Part shown: positions 7,607 to 14,386 of the stretch, one piece after another
Layout: the number at the start of each line of letters is the position of its first letter
How positions within the stretch are numbered: position 1 is the first letter of the stretch
Origin: Actinomycetota bacterium
GTDB taxonomy: Bacteria; Actinomycetota; Actinomycetes; Nanopelagicales; Nanopelagicaceae
Reading direction: 5' to 3'
DNA length: 14,386 nucleotides
Assembly (NCBI GenBank): GCA_010028225.1
Contig: RGOY01000015.1
Span: 1 to 14,386, forward strand
The notes under the pieces: generated by a model
The model's input: the letters and a program-made list of their open reading frames with translations, nothing else
The model's database searches: none
Told to the model about the DNA's origin: nothing
Made by a program: the position numbers and the translations under genes

Positions 7607-8575
7607 ATGAAGTCGCTCCCCTCTCGAAATCTTGCGCTGGAGTTAGTGCGCGTAACTGAGACAGCCGCGATTGCTGCTTCAAGTTGGGTAGGGCATGGCG
7701 ACAAGAATTCGGCTGACAAGTCGGCAGTAGACGCGATGCGCAAGATGATTTCAACGGTTCATATGGATGGCACAGTCGTTATCGGTGAAGGCGAGAAAGA
7801 CGAAGCGCCGATGCTCTTTAATGGTGAACGCGTGGGAGAGGGATCCGGCCCTGCTGTTGATGTCGCAGTTGATCCCATTGATGGAACAACGTTAACGGCG
7901 AAGGGGATGAACAATGCCATCTCTGTTGTTGCGCTGGCAGAGCGAGGAGCCATGTTCGATCCCTCTGCAGTCTTCTACATGGAAAAAATTGTCTGTGGTC
8001 CAGAAGCTGCTGGAAAAATCGACATAACAGCACCAGTCAAAGAGAATCTTCGAGTTGTGGCTCAGGCAAAAGGTGTACCAATCGAAGATGTCACTGTGAT
8101 GGTTCTTGATCGCCCACGCCACGATCAACTCTCAAAAGAGATTCGTGAAGCAGGTGCTCGAATCAAATTCATCACTGACGGTGATGTTGCTGGAGCGGTG
8201 ATGGCAGCAAGAGATGACACTGGCGTCGATCTCTTGATGGGCATTGGAGGAACCCCAGAAGGAATCATCGCTGCTTGTGCGATGAAATGCTTGGGTGGAG
8301 AGATTCAAGGGCGGTTATGGGCAAGAAACGAGGATGAGCACCGAGCGCTCGCCGAACGTGGATTGAGCGCATCCCAAGTTCTCACCACTGATGAGTTGGT
8401 GCGCGGAGATAACTGTTTCTTCGCCGCAACAGGGATTACTGATGGTGAGTTACTTAAAGGTGTTCGTTTCGATCGACGGGTAGTTCGAAGTCAATCAATC
8501 GTGATGCGATCTCGAAGCAAGACGATACGCATCATCAATTCAGAACACCCTTATTCCTCTATTTTGACTCAATAA
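7607..8575 (+). CDS. glpX: class II fructose-1,6-bisphosphatase
   Basis: The 322-residue protein is a typical GlpX, hydrolysing fructose-1,6-bisphosphate to fructose-6-phosphate in gluconeogenesis, in the cytoplasm. Signature motifs are GEGEKDEAPM (60-69) and VDPIDGTT (88-95), the acidic metal site of the Li-sensitive phosphatase fold, followed by LDRPRHD (167-173), ITDGDV (189-194) and GIGGTPEG (212-219) for substrate binding. Length fits the family. The start is ATG 7607, 9 bp after the displaced sulfotransferase stop, with only a weak Shine-Dalgarno (AGTAGG). It is the last gene of the guaB1 run. Its 3' end overlaps the convergent ribH by 17 bp. Class II is the usual FBPase of Actinobacteria. 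Confidence 0.95.
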   Translation: MKSLPSRNLALELVRVTETAAIAASSWVGHGDKNSADKSAVDAMRKMISTVHMDGTVVIGEGEKDEAPMLFNGERVGEGSGPAVDVAVDPIDGTTLTAKGMNNAISVVALAERGAMFDPSAVFYMEKIVCGPEAAGKIDITAPVKENLRVVAQAKGVPIEDVTVMVLDRPRHDQLSKEIREAGARIKFITDGDVAGAVMAARDDTGVDLLMGIGGTPEGIIAACAMKCLGGEIQGRLWARNEDEHRALAERGLSASQVLTTDELVRGDNCFFAATGITDGELLKGVRFDRRVVRSQSIVMRSRSKTIRIINSEHPYSSILTQ

Positions 8576-9017
8576 GATCGAGCGCAGCGACCGCCGCGTC
8601 GTATCCCTTATCTTCTTTGCTCCCAGTCAATCCCGATCGAGCGATGGCTTGATCCAGTGAGTCACACATCAATACGCCAAACCCAATTGGCTTGCCACTT
8701 TTTAGCATCACTTTCATAATGCCAGTGGTTACTCCCTGACAGACATAATCAAAATGTGGAGTCTCGCCCCGAAGTACTAGTCCGAGAGCGATGACTGCAT
8801 CGAAGCCTTGATCGAGCATTCTCTTTGCTGCAAGAGGAAGTTCAAAGGAACCCGCAACATATCGAAGTTCAATATCGGTGATGTTAGCTTCTTCAAGCGC
8901 CCGGTTTGCTCCTGCGACCAAGGCCTGACAGATCTCGGGATGCCAACTTGAACTGACAATACCGACTCGTCGACCGGCATGATTTTTGATTCCAATTGAC
9001 GGCGCATTTCCACTCAT
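8559..9017 (-). CDS. ribH: 6,7-dimethyl-8-ribityllumazine synthase
   Basis: This enzyme condenses 5-amino-6-ribitylaminouracil with 3,4-dihydroxy-2-butanone-4-phosphate, the penultimate step of riboflavin synthesis. It has 152 residues, the normal size. SSSWHPEI (22-29) is the substrate loop, with Trp-His in place of the common Phe-Asn, as in mycobacterial RibH. VAGSFELP (54-61) and GETPHFDYV (84-92, with His88 as the catalytic histidine) are conserved. FGVLMCDSLDQAIARSG (113-129) corresponds to the usual FGVLT-D--EQA--R. The Shine-Dalgarno GAGGAG lies about 6 nt before ATG 9017. It is the last gene of the rib operon, 29 bp after ribBA, and overlaps convergent glpX by 17 bp. Confidence 0.96.
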   Translation of the reverse strand: MSGNAPSIGIKNHAGRRVGIVSSSWHPEICQALVAGANRALEEANITDIELRYVAGSFELPLAAKRMLDQGFDAVIALGLVLRGETPHFDYVCQGVTTGIMKVMLKSGKPIGFGVLMCDSLDQAIARSGLTGSKEDKGYDAAVAALDLIESK

Positions 9018-9046
9018 CTTCTACTCCTCTTCGTATCCAAAAATTT

Positions 9047-10243
9047 CTAGTTAATCTCTTTGATTAAATGGTTGAACTTATCTCGCTTTGTCTCCAGATA
9101 GCTTTGGTTGAATGAATTTGGCGTTATCTCGGTTGGTTCGATTTCGACTTTAATCCCAGCATGATCGAGCGCGTCGGCTTTCACAGGATTATTTGTCATC
9201 AAGGTGACCGAGTGGACTTTGAGATGAAGCAGAATTGCTGCAGCATCCCTAAAGTCTCGAAGATCGGCCGGGTGACCAAGAGCTTCATTCGCCTCAACCG
9301 TATCTAATCCTGAATCCTGAAGCGCGTAGGCCTTGATTTTTTCGGCGACTCCGATGCCTCGCCCTTCATGATTCCTCAAATAGATGATGTACCCGCTACC
9401 TGCCTCTGAAATTCTTTCCATGGCGAGAGCAAGTTGAGGGCCACAATCACATCGAAGTGATCCAAGCGCGTCACCCGTCACGCATTCCGAGTGAATGCGA
9501 ACGATGACATCGGAAGCTGGTTCACCATATTTCAGGAGTAAGTGATCGGAGCCGTCGTAGCCATCAAAAGATGCAATCTTCCAGTTTCCGTAAGCGGTAG
9601 GTAGATTCGCCCATACCAATGGAGCAATCTCTAACTTCTCCTGAAAGCTCGCTGACTTGGCGATTTCATCGATTGTGAGGATGGGAATTTGATGGCGTTT
9701 GGAAAACTCAAGAAGTTTTTGATCGCGCATCATCGTGCCGTCATCGTTTACTAGCTCTCCGATGAATCCCATCGGGTGTAGCCCAGCGAGTAGTGCCAAC
9801 TCAACTGCAGCTTCGGTATGACCGCGTCGCTCACGCAATCCCCCGGGTCTCACAATGAGCGGGAAAATATGTCCTGGGCGCACGAAATCTTTCGCCTTCG
9901 CCTCTGGATTGGCCAGGAATCTCAAAGTCTGCGCTCTTTCCTTGGCACTTATTCCTGTCGTCAAGCCCTCTCTCGCATCAACCGAAAGAGTGAAAGCAGT
10001 CCCTTTGCTATCTTGATTAACGCGTGTCATAGGAGGCAGATTGAGTCTCTTTGCATCTGCTGATGTGATTGCTGCGCAGATAACTCCCGAGGTGTGACGG
10101 ATCATAAATGCGAGATTTTCCTCATTTGCACCGGGGGCTAGGGCAATCAAATCCCCCTCATTCTCGCGATTGGCGTCATCGGTGACAATGACAAACCCTC
10201 CGCCTCGAAGGCGTTCGATTGCGCTTTTCAATAGATCGCTCAC
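9047..10243 (-). CDS. ribBA: bifunctional 3,4-dihydroxy-2-butanone-4-phosphate synthase / GTP cyclohydrolase II
   Basis: The 398-residue protein supplies both riboflavin precursors. Residues 1-200 form the RibB domain, making DHBP from ribulose-5-phosphate: DDANRENEGDL (22-32) is the acidic metal/substrate loop, followed by RPGHIFPLI (122-130) and RRGHTEAAVEL (139-149). Residues about 205-398 form the RibA domain, opening GTP: zinc ligands Cys254, Cys265 and Cys267 (CVTGDALGSLRCDC), and the nucleotide loop YLRNHEGRGIG, the variant with one extra residue also seen in plant-type RibBA. MTNNPVKADAL (349-359) is also conserved. The start is GTG at 10243, overlapping the ribE stop as GTGA, with AAAGGTG upstream. 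Translational coupling to ribE is likely. Confidence 0.96.
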   Translation of the reverse strand: MSDLLKSAIERLRGGGFVIVTDDANRENEGDLIALAPGANEENLAFMIRHTSGVICAAITSADAKRLNLPPMTRVNQDSKGTAFTLSVDAREGLTTGISAKERAQTLRFLANPEAKAKDFVRPGHIFPLIVRPGGLRERRGHTEAAVELALLAGLHPMGFIGELVNDDGTMMRDQKLLEFSKRHQIPILTIDEIAKSASFQEKLEIAPLVWANLPTAYGNWKIASFDGYDGSDHLLLKYGEPASDVIVRIHSECVTGDALGSLRCDCGPQLALAMERISEAGSGYIIYLRNHEGRGIGVAEKIKAYALQDSGLDTVEANEALGHPADLRDFRDAAAILLHLKVHSVTLMTNNPVKADALDHAGIKVEIEPTEITPNSFNQSYLETKRDKFNHLIKEIN

Positions 10244-10842
10244 TCTGCACCTTTTCGTTCAATCAATCGCTCAACATATTTGGCAATCACATCTACCTCT
10301 ATATTGACTTCATCGCTAACTTTCTTTGCAGAAAGATTTGTTCGTGTGAGTGTCTCGGGTATGAGCCAGAGAGTTACAGATTGCGAAGCATCGTCAAGTT
10401 CTCCAACAGTGAGAGAGACTCCATCAATCGCAATGGATCCTTGGTTGACTATGTAGCGGAGTAAATGTTTTGGAACTTCGACAACAAATTTCCACCACTT
10501 CTCTGTCGGCTCGGTACTGATGACCTTTCCAACTCCATCAATATGCCCTTGAACCATATGTCCACCGAGTCGAGTACCCATCGTTGTTGCAAGTTCAAGA
10601 TTTACTGGGCTTTCTTCCTGAATAGATTTCAAGGAAGTTAGTTTGAGGGTTTGCACCATGACATCAGCGGTGAATGAACCACTAGCAACTGATGTAGCTG
10701 TGAGGCAGACTCCATTTACCGAGATGGAATCGCCTTCATGGATAGAAGGGGAAAGTGATGTGCTAACTGTGAAGATGGCACTCTCGCTCCCTCGCTCAAT
10801 TGACTTGATAGATCCGAGATCTTGAATCAAACCGGTGAACAT
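10240..10842 (-). CDS. ribE: riboflavin synthase, alpha subunit
   Basis: This enzyme dismutates two molecules of 6,7-dimethyl-8-ribityllumazine to riboflavin and the pyrimidine that RibH reuses. The 200 residues form two lumazine-binding repeats. The N-terminal MFTGLI is the family hallmark. GDSISVNGVCLTA (38-50) in the first barrel is echoed by QGSIAIDGVSLTV (134-146) in the second. GGHMVQGHIDGVG (93-105) links the repeats. A strong Shine-Dalgarno (GGAGG) precedes ATG 10842. The gene begins inside the last codons of ribD (16-bp overlap) and its TGA overlaps the ribBA GTG. Some schemes call this gene ribC. Confidence 0.96.
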   Translation of the reverse strand: MFTGLIQDLGSIKSIERGSESAIFTVSTSLSPSIHEGDSISVNGVCLTATSVASGSFTADVMVQTLKLTSLKSIQEESPVNLELATTMGTRLGGHMVQGHIDGVGKVISTEPTEKWWKFVVEVPKHLLRYIVNQGSIAIDGVSLTVGELDDASQSVTLWLIPETLTRTNLSAKKVSDEVNIEVDVIAKYVERLIERKGAE

Positions 10843-11846
10843 ACAAACCTCCGGTTATTCTCATTATCGGTAAAGAGCGTCCTCTTTAAATCCTGCGCAA
10901 AGAACTCAATGCCACGATCAAGCAGTTTGATCTGATCCTCGATAGAGGAGATTCCTAGATTCTCGGTAAAACGCCTACCGTTGCCAAGGATCGAAGGGGC
11001 TTGATATAGCAGGAGTTCATCGATTAATCCAGCCTTAAAGAGCGAACTTCCTAACTTAGGACCTGACTCCACCAGCACCCTGTTAAAACCTCTTTCCTTG
11101 ATGAATGAGAGGACTTCATCAATAAGGCGAGTTTTGAGATGAACAGTTTCTGCTGAATCATCGAAGATATTCAAATTCGAAAGAAGGTCTCGTTCGCCAA
11201 CAACTACTCGGACTGGATTCCTCTCCTTGCCATTGAGCGTTGGGTTATCTGCAAGGACTGTTCCTGTTCCCGTGATAATGGCATCAACACCATCGCGAAC
11301 TCTTTTCACATCACTTCGAGATTCCTCATTTGTAATCCACTTCGAGGTTCCATCCTCAGCCGCAATCGCACCATCGAGTGAGTGTGCTACTTTCCAAACC
11401 ATACGTGCTCGACCAAGTGAGATTTTGGTCAACCAATCACGGTTGAAAAAGAGTGCGCGATCAGAATGGACTTTCTCCACTTCAATACCGGCCTCAAGCA
11501 AGCGCCTTGCTCCACCTACTGCAATTGGATTTGGATCTTCGACGGCATAAAAAACTTTCCTTATTCCACTTTTGATTATCGCCTCACTACATGGCCCAGT
11601 CTTTCCATGGTGATTACATGGCTCCAGAGTGAGATAGAGACTTGCTTCTGCTGGGTCTCCTTTGAAGTTTGCAAGTGCCACAACTTCAGCATGCGGCCCA
11701 CCTTGGTGAAATCCTTCGCTAACTACTCGCCCTTGTTCATCGGCGATTACCGCACCGACAATGGGGTTAGGGAAGGTTTTGCCCATGCCACGGAGTGATA
11801 TCTCATTGGCGCGCTCAATCAACGCGAGCTTGCGCGCTTGATCCAT
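10827..11846 (-). CDS. ribD: bifunctional diaminohydroxyphosphoribosylaminopyrimidine deaminase / reductase
   Basis: This carries out the second and third steps of the pyrimidine branch of riboflavin synthesis. With the start chosen here it has 339 residues. The N-terminal deaminase domain holds the zinc site HAEV (His53) with PCNHHGKTGPC (Cys77, Cys86). The reductase domain, from about residue 148, has WKVAHSLDG, SKWITNEESR, GTGTVLADNP and a variant ESGPKLGSSL in place of the common EGGP-L-GS. I chose ATG 11846 because a Shine-Dalgarno-like purine tract (AAAGGGGTGAAGG) precedes it and the family usually starts near there. An in-frame ATG at 11885 would add 13 residues, but it has no ribosome-binding site and lies in a hairpin loop. 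First gene of the operon, behind an FMN riboswitch. Confidence 0.93.
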   Translation of the reverse strand: MDQARKLALIERANEISLRGMGKTFPNPIVGAVIADEQGRVVSEGFHQGGPHAEVVALANFKGDPAEASLYLTLEPCNHHGKTGPCSEAIIKSGIRKVFYAVEDPNPIAVGGARRLLEAGIEVEKVHSDRALFFNRDWLTKISLGRARMVWKVAHSLDGAIAAEDGTSKWITNEESRSDVKRVRDGVDAIITGTGTVLADNPTLNGKERNPVRVVVGERDLLSNLNIFDDSAETVHLKTRLIDEVLSFIKERGFNRVLVESGPKLGSSLFKAGLIDELLLYQAPSILGNGRRFTENLGISSIEDQIKLLDRGIEFFAQDLKRTLFTDNENNRRFVCSPV

Positions 11847-11852
11847 ACCTTC

Positions 11853-11911
11853 ACCCCTTTCAAAACTCTGAAGTGATGAACGCATTAGTTCATCGACTCA
11901 GGTTCAGGGGT
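11853..11911 (-). promoter_or_regulatory. ribD leader fold that can pair the Shine-Dalgarno
   Basis: On the minus strand, ACCCCT (11911-11906) is complementary to AGGGGT (11858-11853), part of the Shine-Dalgarno of the ATG at 11846. Between them GATGAAC (11894-11888) and GTTCATC (11881-11875) form a 7-bp hairpin, extended by four pairs past one bulged C, with the alternative ATG in its loop. Pairing would block ribosome entry, so this could be the expression platform of the riboswitch. The pairing is seen; the role is inferred. Confidence 0.4.
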
Positions 11912-11984
11912 TTTGCGCGAGAGGATGCGCGAACGACGGTTTCTTATGCTCGAAAGAGAGCGCAAAGAAAACCGCCAAATAGCC

Positions 11985-12000
11985 CACGCCAAAGGGCGTG
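11985..12000 (-). other. GC-rich hairpin downstream of the FMN aptamer
   Basis: CACGCC and GGCGTG form a 6-bp stem with a CTTT loop, 13 nt after the aptamer. No immediate T-run follows; the nearest is GGCGGTTTTCTTT, more than 10 nt later. It could be a weak terminator or part of the switching element. The evidence is structural only. Confidence 0.35.
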
Positions 12001-12012
12001 CGCCGTGTTGTT

Positions 12013-12142
12013 TCCTCTCATCCGGACTTTAACCGTCGGTCTCGGAATTCCACCGAGTCCACCGTTGACTGGATGCCAACGGGTCGCAGACTTTGACTGC
12101 CGGTTCGGAATTACACCGACCCCGGAACCAACGGTGCGAGGA
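12013..12142 (-). ncRNA. FMN riboswitch (RFN element)
   Basis: About 130 nt on the minus strand carries the conserved RFN blocks in order: the closing stem strand TCCTC, then GGGGTCGGTGTAATTCCGAA, CCGGCAGTCAAAGTCTGCGA, CCC, the second GGTGGAATTCCGA arm, GACCGACGGTTAAAGTCCGG, ATGAGAGGA and the second strand of the closing stem. It lies 166 nt before the ribD start at 11846 and heads the riboflavin operon. FMN binding is known to switch off such operons. Lack of a clear terminator and the pairable ribD Shine-Dalgarno favour translational control here, which is inference. Confidence 0.95.
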
Positions 12143-12167
12143 TATCAAGAGGTCCGTTTCGACCCAA

Positions 12168-12179
12168 AATGCGCGCATT
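12168..12179. promoter_or_regulatory. 12-bp perfect palindrome in the divergent rib/protease spacer
   Basis: AATGCGCGCATT is exactly self-complementary and sits between the riboswitch and the protease gene, where the two divergent promoters must lie. It may be a protein-binding site, but palindromes of this length also arise by chance. Confidence 0.25.
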
Positions 12180-12258
12180 CGGCGCTCATGTAAGACTTTG
12201 ACTCTATTCAAGTTTTACTGACCTTTCTCTCAGGTATTTCGGCAAAGGTGACGCAGTT

Positions 12259-13383
12259 ATGGCTCTCTCATCGACAGGCAAACTCGTGGCTAGCTTCATG
12301 GCTGGCGCGATCATGACGGGTGGAATCGCTGTTGCGACAACTACCAATCAACCGATTACTAAGGTCTGCGTTGCAAACAACACCAAAGCTATCTATTTCA
12401 CTGCTGATGGAACTTGTGGCCGCAATCGAACATTGATGGAGATCGGCACCCCTGCAAATGGATCTGGCGGCTCAGTTGCGACGATAGCAGCAGAGGTCTC
12501 GCCAAAGGTGGTCTCTATTGCTGTCTCTGCTCCTGGCGGAAGCGGCACTGGATCAGGAGCAATCATCCGAAGCTCTGCTACGGAAAGTTTCATTGTTACA
12601 AATAATCATGTGATTGCCTCTGCTGTTTCAAGTGGCACAATCCGAGTCGAACTCAATGATGGCGAGAGATATAGCGCAACAATTGTTGGACGAGACGTGG
12701 CCTACGACCTTGCTGTATTGCGAATAGCAAAAGGCAATCTTCCAAAACTTGAGTTTGGTAATTCCAGCACATTGATAATTGGTGAACCGGTGATTGCATT
12801 TGGTTCCCCACTAGGCCTATCAGGTACCGTCACAAGTGGCATTGTCTCTGCGGTGAATCGACCAGTGACGACGGGCTCTCTCGGCTCAGAGTCGTACATT
12901 GACGCCATTCAAACCGATGCCGCAATCAATCCTGGAAACTCTGGCGGACCATTGGTTGATAGCGAAGGACTTATGGTTGGAGTGAATTCAGCTATTGCCA
13001 CTCTGGGCACATCGACGAGTTCTGGCTCTATCGGTCTTGGATTTTCAATCCCGATCAATCAAGCGAAACGAATCATCAATGAATTGATCACTACCGGAAA
13101 GTCCACGAGACCCTTACTTGGAATCTTCTTTGATGTGACCTATACCGGAGATGGCGCAAAGATACTTCGCTTCAACGAGCCTGATTCTGCTGCACAGAAG
13201 TCAGGAATCCCGGTGGGGTCGATCATAACTAGGATCGACAGATTCAAGATCAATGACTTACTTGATGCAATCGTTCGTATTCGATCATATGCACCTGGCG
13301 ATGAAGTGAATGTGACTGTTCAGCAACCGGATGGCAATACTGGCACTTACAAAGTCATCCTTGGCTCTGCCCCGTCAAACTAG
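12259..13383 (+). CDS. HtrA/DegP-like trypsin-fold serine protease with C-terminal PDZ-like domain
   Basis: The 374-residue protein has an N-terminal signal/anchor segment (about 8-27), so it acts outside the membrane. The protease domain spans about 75-280, with the full catalytic triad: His117 in TNNHVI, Asp150 in AYDLAVL and Ser228 in INPGNSGGPL. Residues 285-372 resemble a PDZ domain (RPLLGI entry, then SGIPVGSIITRID and PGDEVNVTV). These enzymes degrade or quality-control misfolded exported proteins. Between anchor and protease lies a short module (about 33-62) with two cysteines (Cys37, Cys53) that is not part of HtrA. The start is ATG 12259 with AAAGGTGA 7 nt upstream. It diverges from the rib operon and overlaps the convergent pcs-like gene by 9 bp. 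Confidence 0.9.
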   Translation: MALSSTGKLVASFMAGAIMTGGIAVATTTNQPITKVCVANNTKAIYFTADGTCGRNRTLMEIGTPANGSGGSVATIAAEVSPKVVSIAVSAPGGSGTGSGAIIRSSATESFIVTNNHVIASAVSSGTIRVELNDGERYSATIVGRDVAYDLAVLRIAKGNLPKLEFGNSSTLIIGEPVIAFGSPLGLSGTVTSGIVSAVNRPVTTGSLGSESYIDAIQTDAAINPGNSGGPLVDSEGLMVGVNSAIATLGTSTSSGSIGLGFSIPINQAKRIINELITTGKSTRPLLGIFFDVTYTGDGAKILRFNEPDSAAQKSGIPVGSIITRIDRFKINDLLDAIVRIRSYAPGDEVNVTVQQPDGNTGTYKVILGSAPSN

Positions 13384-14121
13384 CTCTTCTTCATCATTGG
13401 TCCCTGCGAAGAATGTTCGCCAGATGGCCAATGCAATGACATAAAGCGGTGCAACGACCAATATTGGCTTTAGCTCGTCCGGACCGTTTGGATATTCAAG
13501 GGAAAGAACAGTCATGGCGGCAAAGTAGATAGTAGTGATTGACAGCGTCAGTGGTCGAAGCGTTCGCACCTTTACGAGATGAGGAAATTTTATCGTCGTA
13601 AGTTGGACAATGCAGATTACCAACGAGATACCGATGACCCAGTTATGTGGGACATCAAGAATTAGGAAAGAAGGAATTACTAGATTCCACGATGCTGGAA
13701 ATCCGTTGAACCAATGATCATCGGTCTCCTGATCACTTCGTGCAAACCATAGTGCTGCGGTGAAGAAGATGATTCCAGCAACCGTGATCTCCCAACCAGG
13801 CATAATCATCTTTAGCTGAATCATGAGGACTACGGGAACAACTACGCACGTCACATAATCAACAACGAGATCTAAGGTATGACCATTTATCTGTGGCGCG
13901 TGAGTTTTCACGTCGATTTTTCGAGCGATAGGCCCGTCAAAGCCATCAAGAACTTGGCAGACAATCAACCAAATCAAACCTTCTTGTATCCGACCATCGA
14001 GAATTGCTGCGAGCGCCAGTAGCCCAGCAATTGCACCCAGTGCAGTAAAGGCATGGACGCTGAATCCAACAAGAGTCAACCGTCTCTTCCTCAAACTCAT
14101 AGTGCTGAAGCGTAGTCCCAT
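13375..14121 (-). CDS. pcs: CDP-alcohol phosphotransferase, phosphatidylcholine synthase-like
   Basis: From ATG 14121 the protein has 248 residues and about eight membrane segments. The catalytic CDP-alcohol motif is present: Asp62-Gly63-x2-Ala66-Arg67, Gly80, Asp84 and Asp88, in the context VLDGFDGPIARKIDVK...NGHTLDLVVDYVT. The leading FSVHAFTALGA, the extra-long spacing before the Gly and the later GFPASWNLV are characteristic of Pcs, which joins CDP-diacylglycerol and choline to phosphatidylcholine in the membrane. ATG 14100 (241 residues) is an alternative. ATG 14121 has only a weak GAAAGAAG upstream. Frames opening further upstream to 14319 run antisense through the tRNA and should not be used. 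It overlaps the HtrA-like gene by 9 bp. Family is firm, substrate less so. Confidence 0.8.
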   Translation of the reverse strand: MGLRFSTMSLRKRRLTLVGFSVHAFTALGAIAGLLALAAILDGRIQEGLIWLIVCQVLDGFDGPIARKIDVKTHAPQINGHTLDLVVDYVTCVVVPVVLMIQLKMIMPGWEITVAGIIFFTAALWFARSDQETDDHWFNGFPASWNLVIPSFLILDVPHNWVIGISLVICIVQLTTIKFPHLVKVRTLRPLTLSITTIYFAAMTVLSLEYPNGPDELKPILVVAPLYVIALAIWRTFFAGTNDEEELV

Positions 14122-14189
14122 CGCTTCTTTCGGTTCTTTTTGCCTATTAGACTTCACTCCCGCTTGGTGCACTACGTGCGCTAGGCAAT

Positions 14190-14262
14190 GCGCCCGTAGC
14201 TCAACGGATAGAGCATCTGACTTCGGATCAGAGGGTTGGGGGTTCGAGTCCCTCCGGGCGCG
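14190..14262 (+). tRNA. tRNA-Arg (anticodon TCG)
   Basis: The 73-nt cloverleaf folds fully: acceptor GCGCCCG/CGGGCGC with discriminator G, D-arm GCTC/GAGC, anticodon stem TCTGA/TCAGA with loop CTTCGGA (anticodon TCG, reading CGA and, if modified, other CGN codons), variable GGGTT, and T-arm GGGGG-TTCGAGT-CCCTC. The 3' CCA is not encoded (CTT follows). Confidence 0.97.
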
Positions 14263-14377
14263 CTTTCCAGATTCAGGCAACTTTGATAAGTAATCATTGT
14301 GTAATTCAAATCTATTCACTCCGCGAGGAGGCGTGGCACGTCAATAGAAAATCTGAGTAGTCGTACCCTTAGACAAC

Positions 14378-14384
14378 GGAAGGA
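14378..14384 (+). promoter_or_regulatory. possible Shine-Dalgarno of a gene starting beyond the right edge
   Basis: GGAAGGA lies two bases before the window end, at the usual distance for a start codon just outside. The 14263-14386 stretch otherwise shows no coding frame I would support. Confidence 0.25.
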
Positions 14385-14386
14385 CA

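Noticed and set aside
14122..14319. N-terminal extension of the pcs-like gene (RRDSNPQPSDPKSDALSVEL-type peptide)
   Set aside because: This peptide is the antisense translation of the tRNA-Arg gene, a well-known false protein sequence. The real start is at 14121 or 14100.
14325..14347. GAGGAGG followed by GTG and four codons before a stop
   Set aside because: The spacing of one base is too short for a ribosome-binding site, and a four-codon product is not supportable as a leader peptide without more evidence.
1..14386. Defence system, mobile element, CRISPR or biosynthetic cluster
   Set aside because: No transposase, integrase, nuclease or repeat array was found; all long frames are accounted for by housekeeping, envelope or protease genes.

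Overview
The window looks like chromosome from a compact, moderate-GC actinobacterium. A freshwater acI/Nanopelagicales-like lineage is my inference. The signs are a GuaB1-type IMP dehydrogenase relative, a RibH with the actinobacterial/mycobacterial-style 'SSWH' substrate loop, a likely leaderless GTG start, and very tight packing with convergent genes that overlap. I see no insertion sequence, CRISPR array, prophage or origin.

Left part (1-5080). A subtilisin-like (S8) secreted protease runs off the left edge on the minus strand. A Wzy/O-antigen-ligase-like membrane protein with a C-terminal TPR tail diverges from it. A HemL-like class III PLP aminotransferase then converges on that gene with a 4-bp overlap. 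A clean 21-bp inverted repeat sits just upstream of the aminotransferase start. A membrane-anchored serine hydrolase of the beta-lactamase/penicillin-binding fold follows.

Middle part (5167-8575, plus strand). guaB1 (probable GMP reductase), a PAPS-type sulfotransferase and glpX (class II fructose-1,6-bisphosphatase) lie head to tail with gaps of 0-9 bp once the full sulfotransferase frame is counted. The sulfotransferase is interrupted near its C-terminus: its stop at 7423-7425 is followed by about 64 more sensible codons in the +1 frame, which point to a frameshift in an AAA run at 7399-7401.

Right part (8559-12142, minus strand). A complete riboflavin operon, ribD-ribE-ribBA-ribH, is headed by a well-conserved FMN riboswitch. 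The ribD leader can fold so that the Shine-Dalgarno of the internal ATG (11846) is paired, which would suit translational control. ribD/ribE and ribE/ribBA overlap. Diverging from this operon is an HtrA-like secreted/anchored trypsin-fold protease (12259-13383), which overlaps by 9 bp a convergent CDP-alcohol phosphotransferase that closely resembles phosphatidylcholine synthase. A tRNA-Arg(TCG) lies upstream of that gene on the plus strand.

Most of the window is ordinary housekeeping. I found no convincing new multi-gene system. The best leads are the sulfotransferase frameshift, the palindrome before the aminotransferase, the ribD leader fold and the Pcs-like gene.
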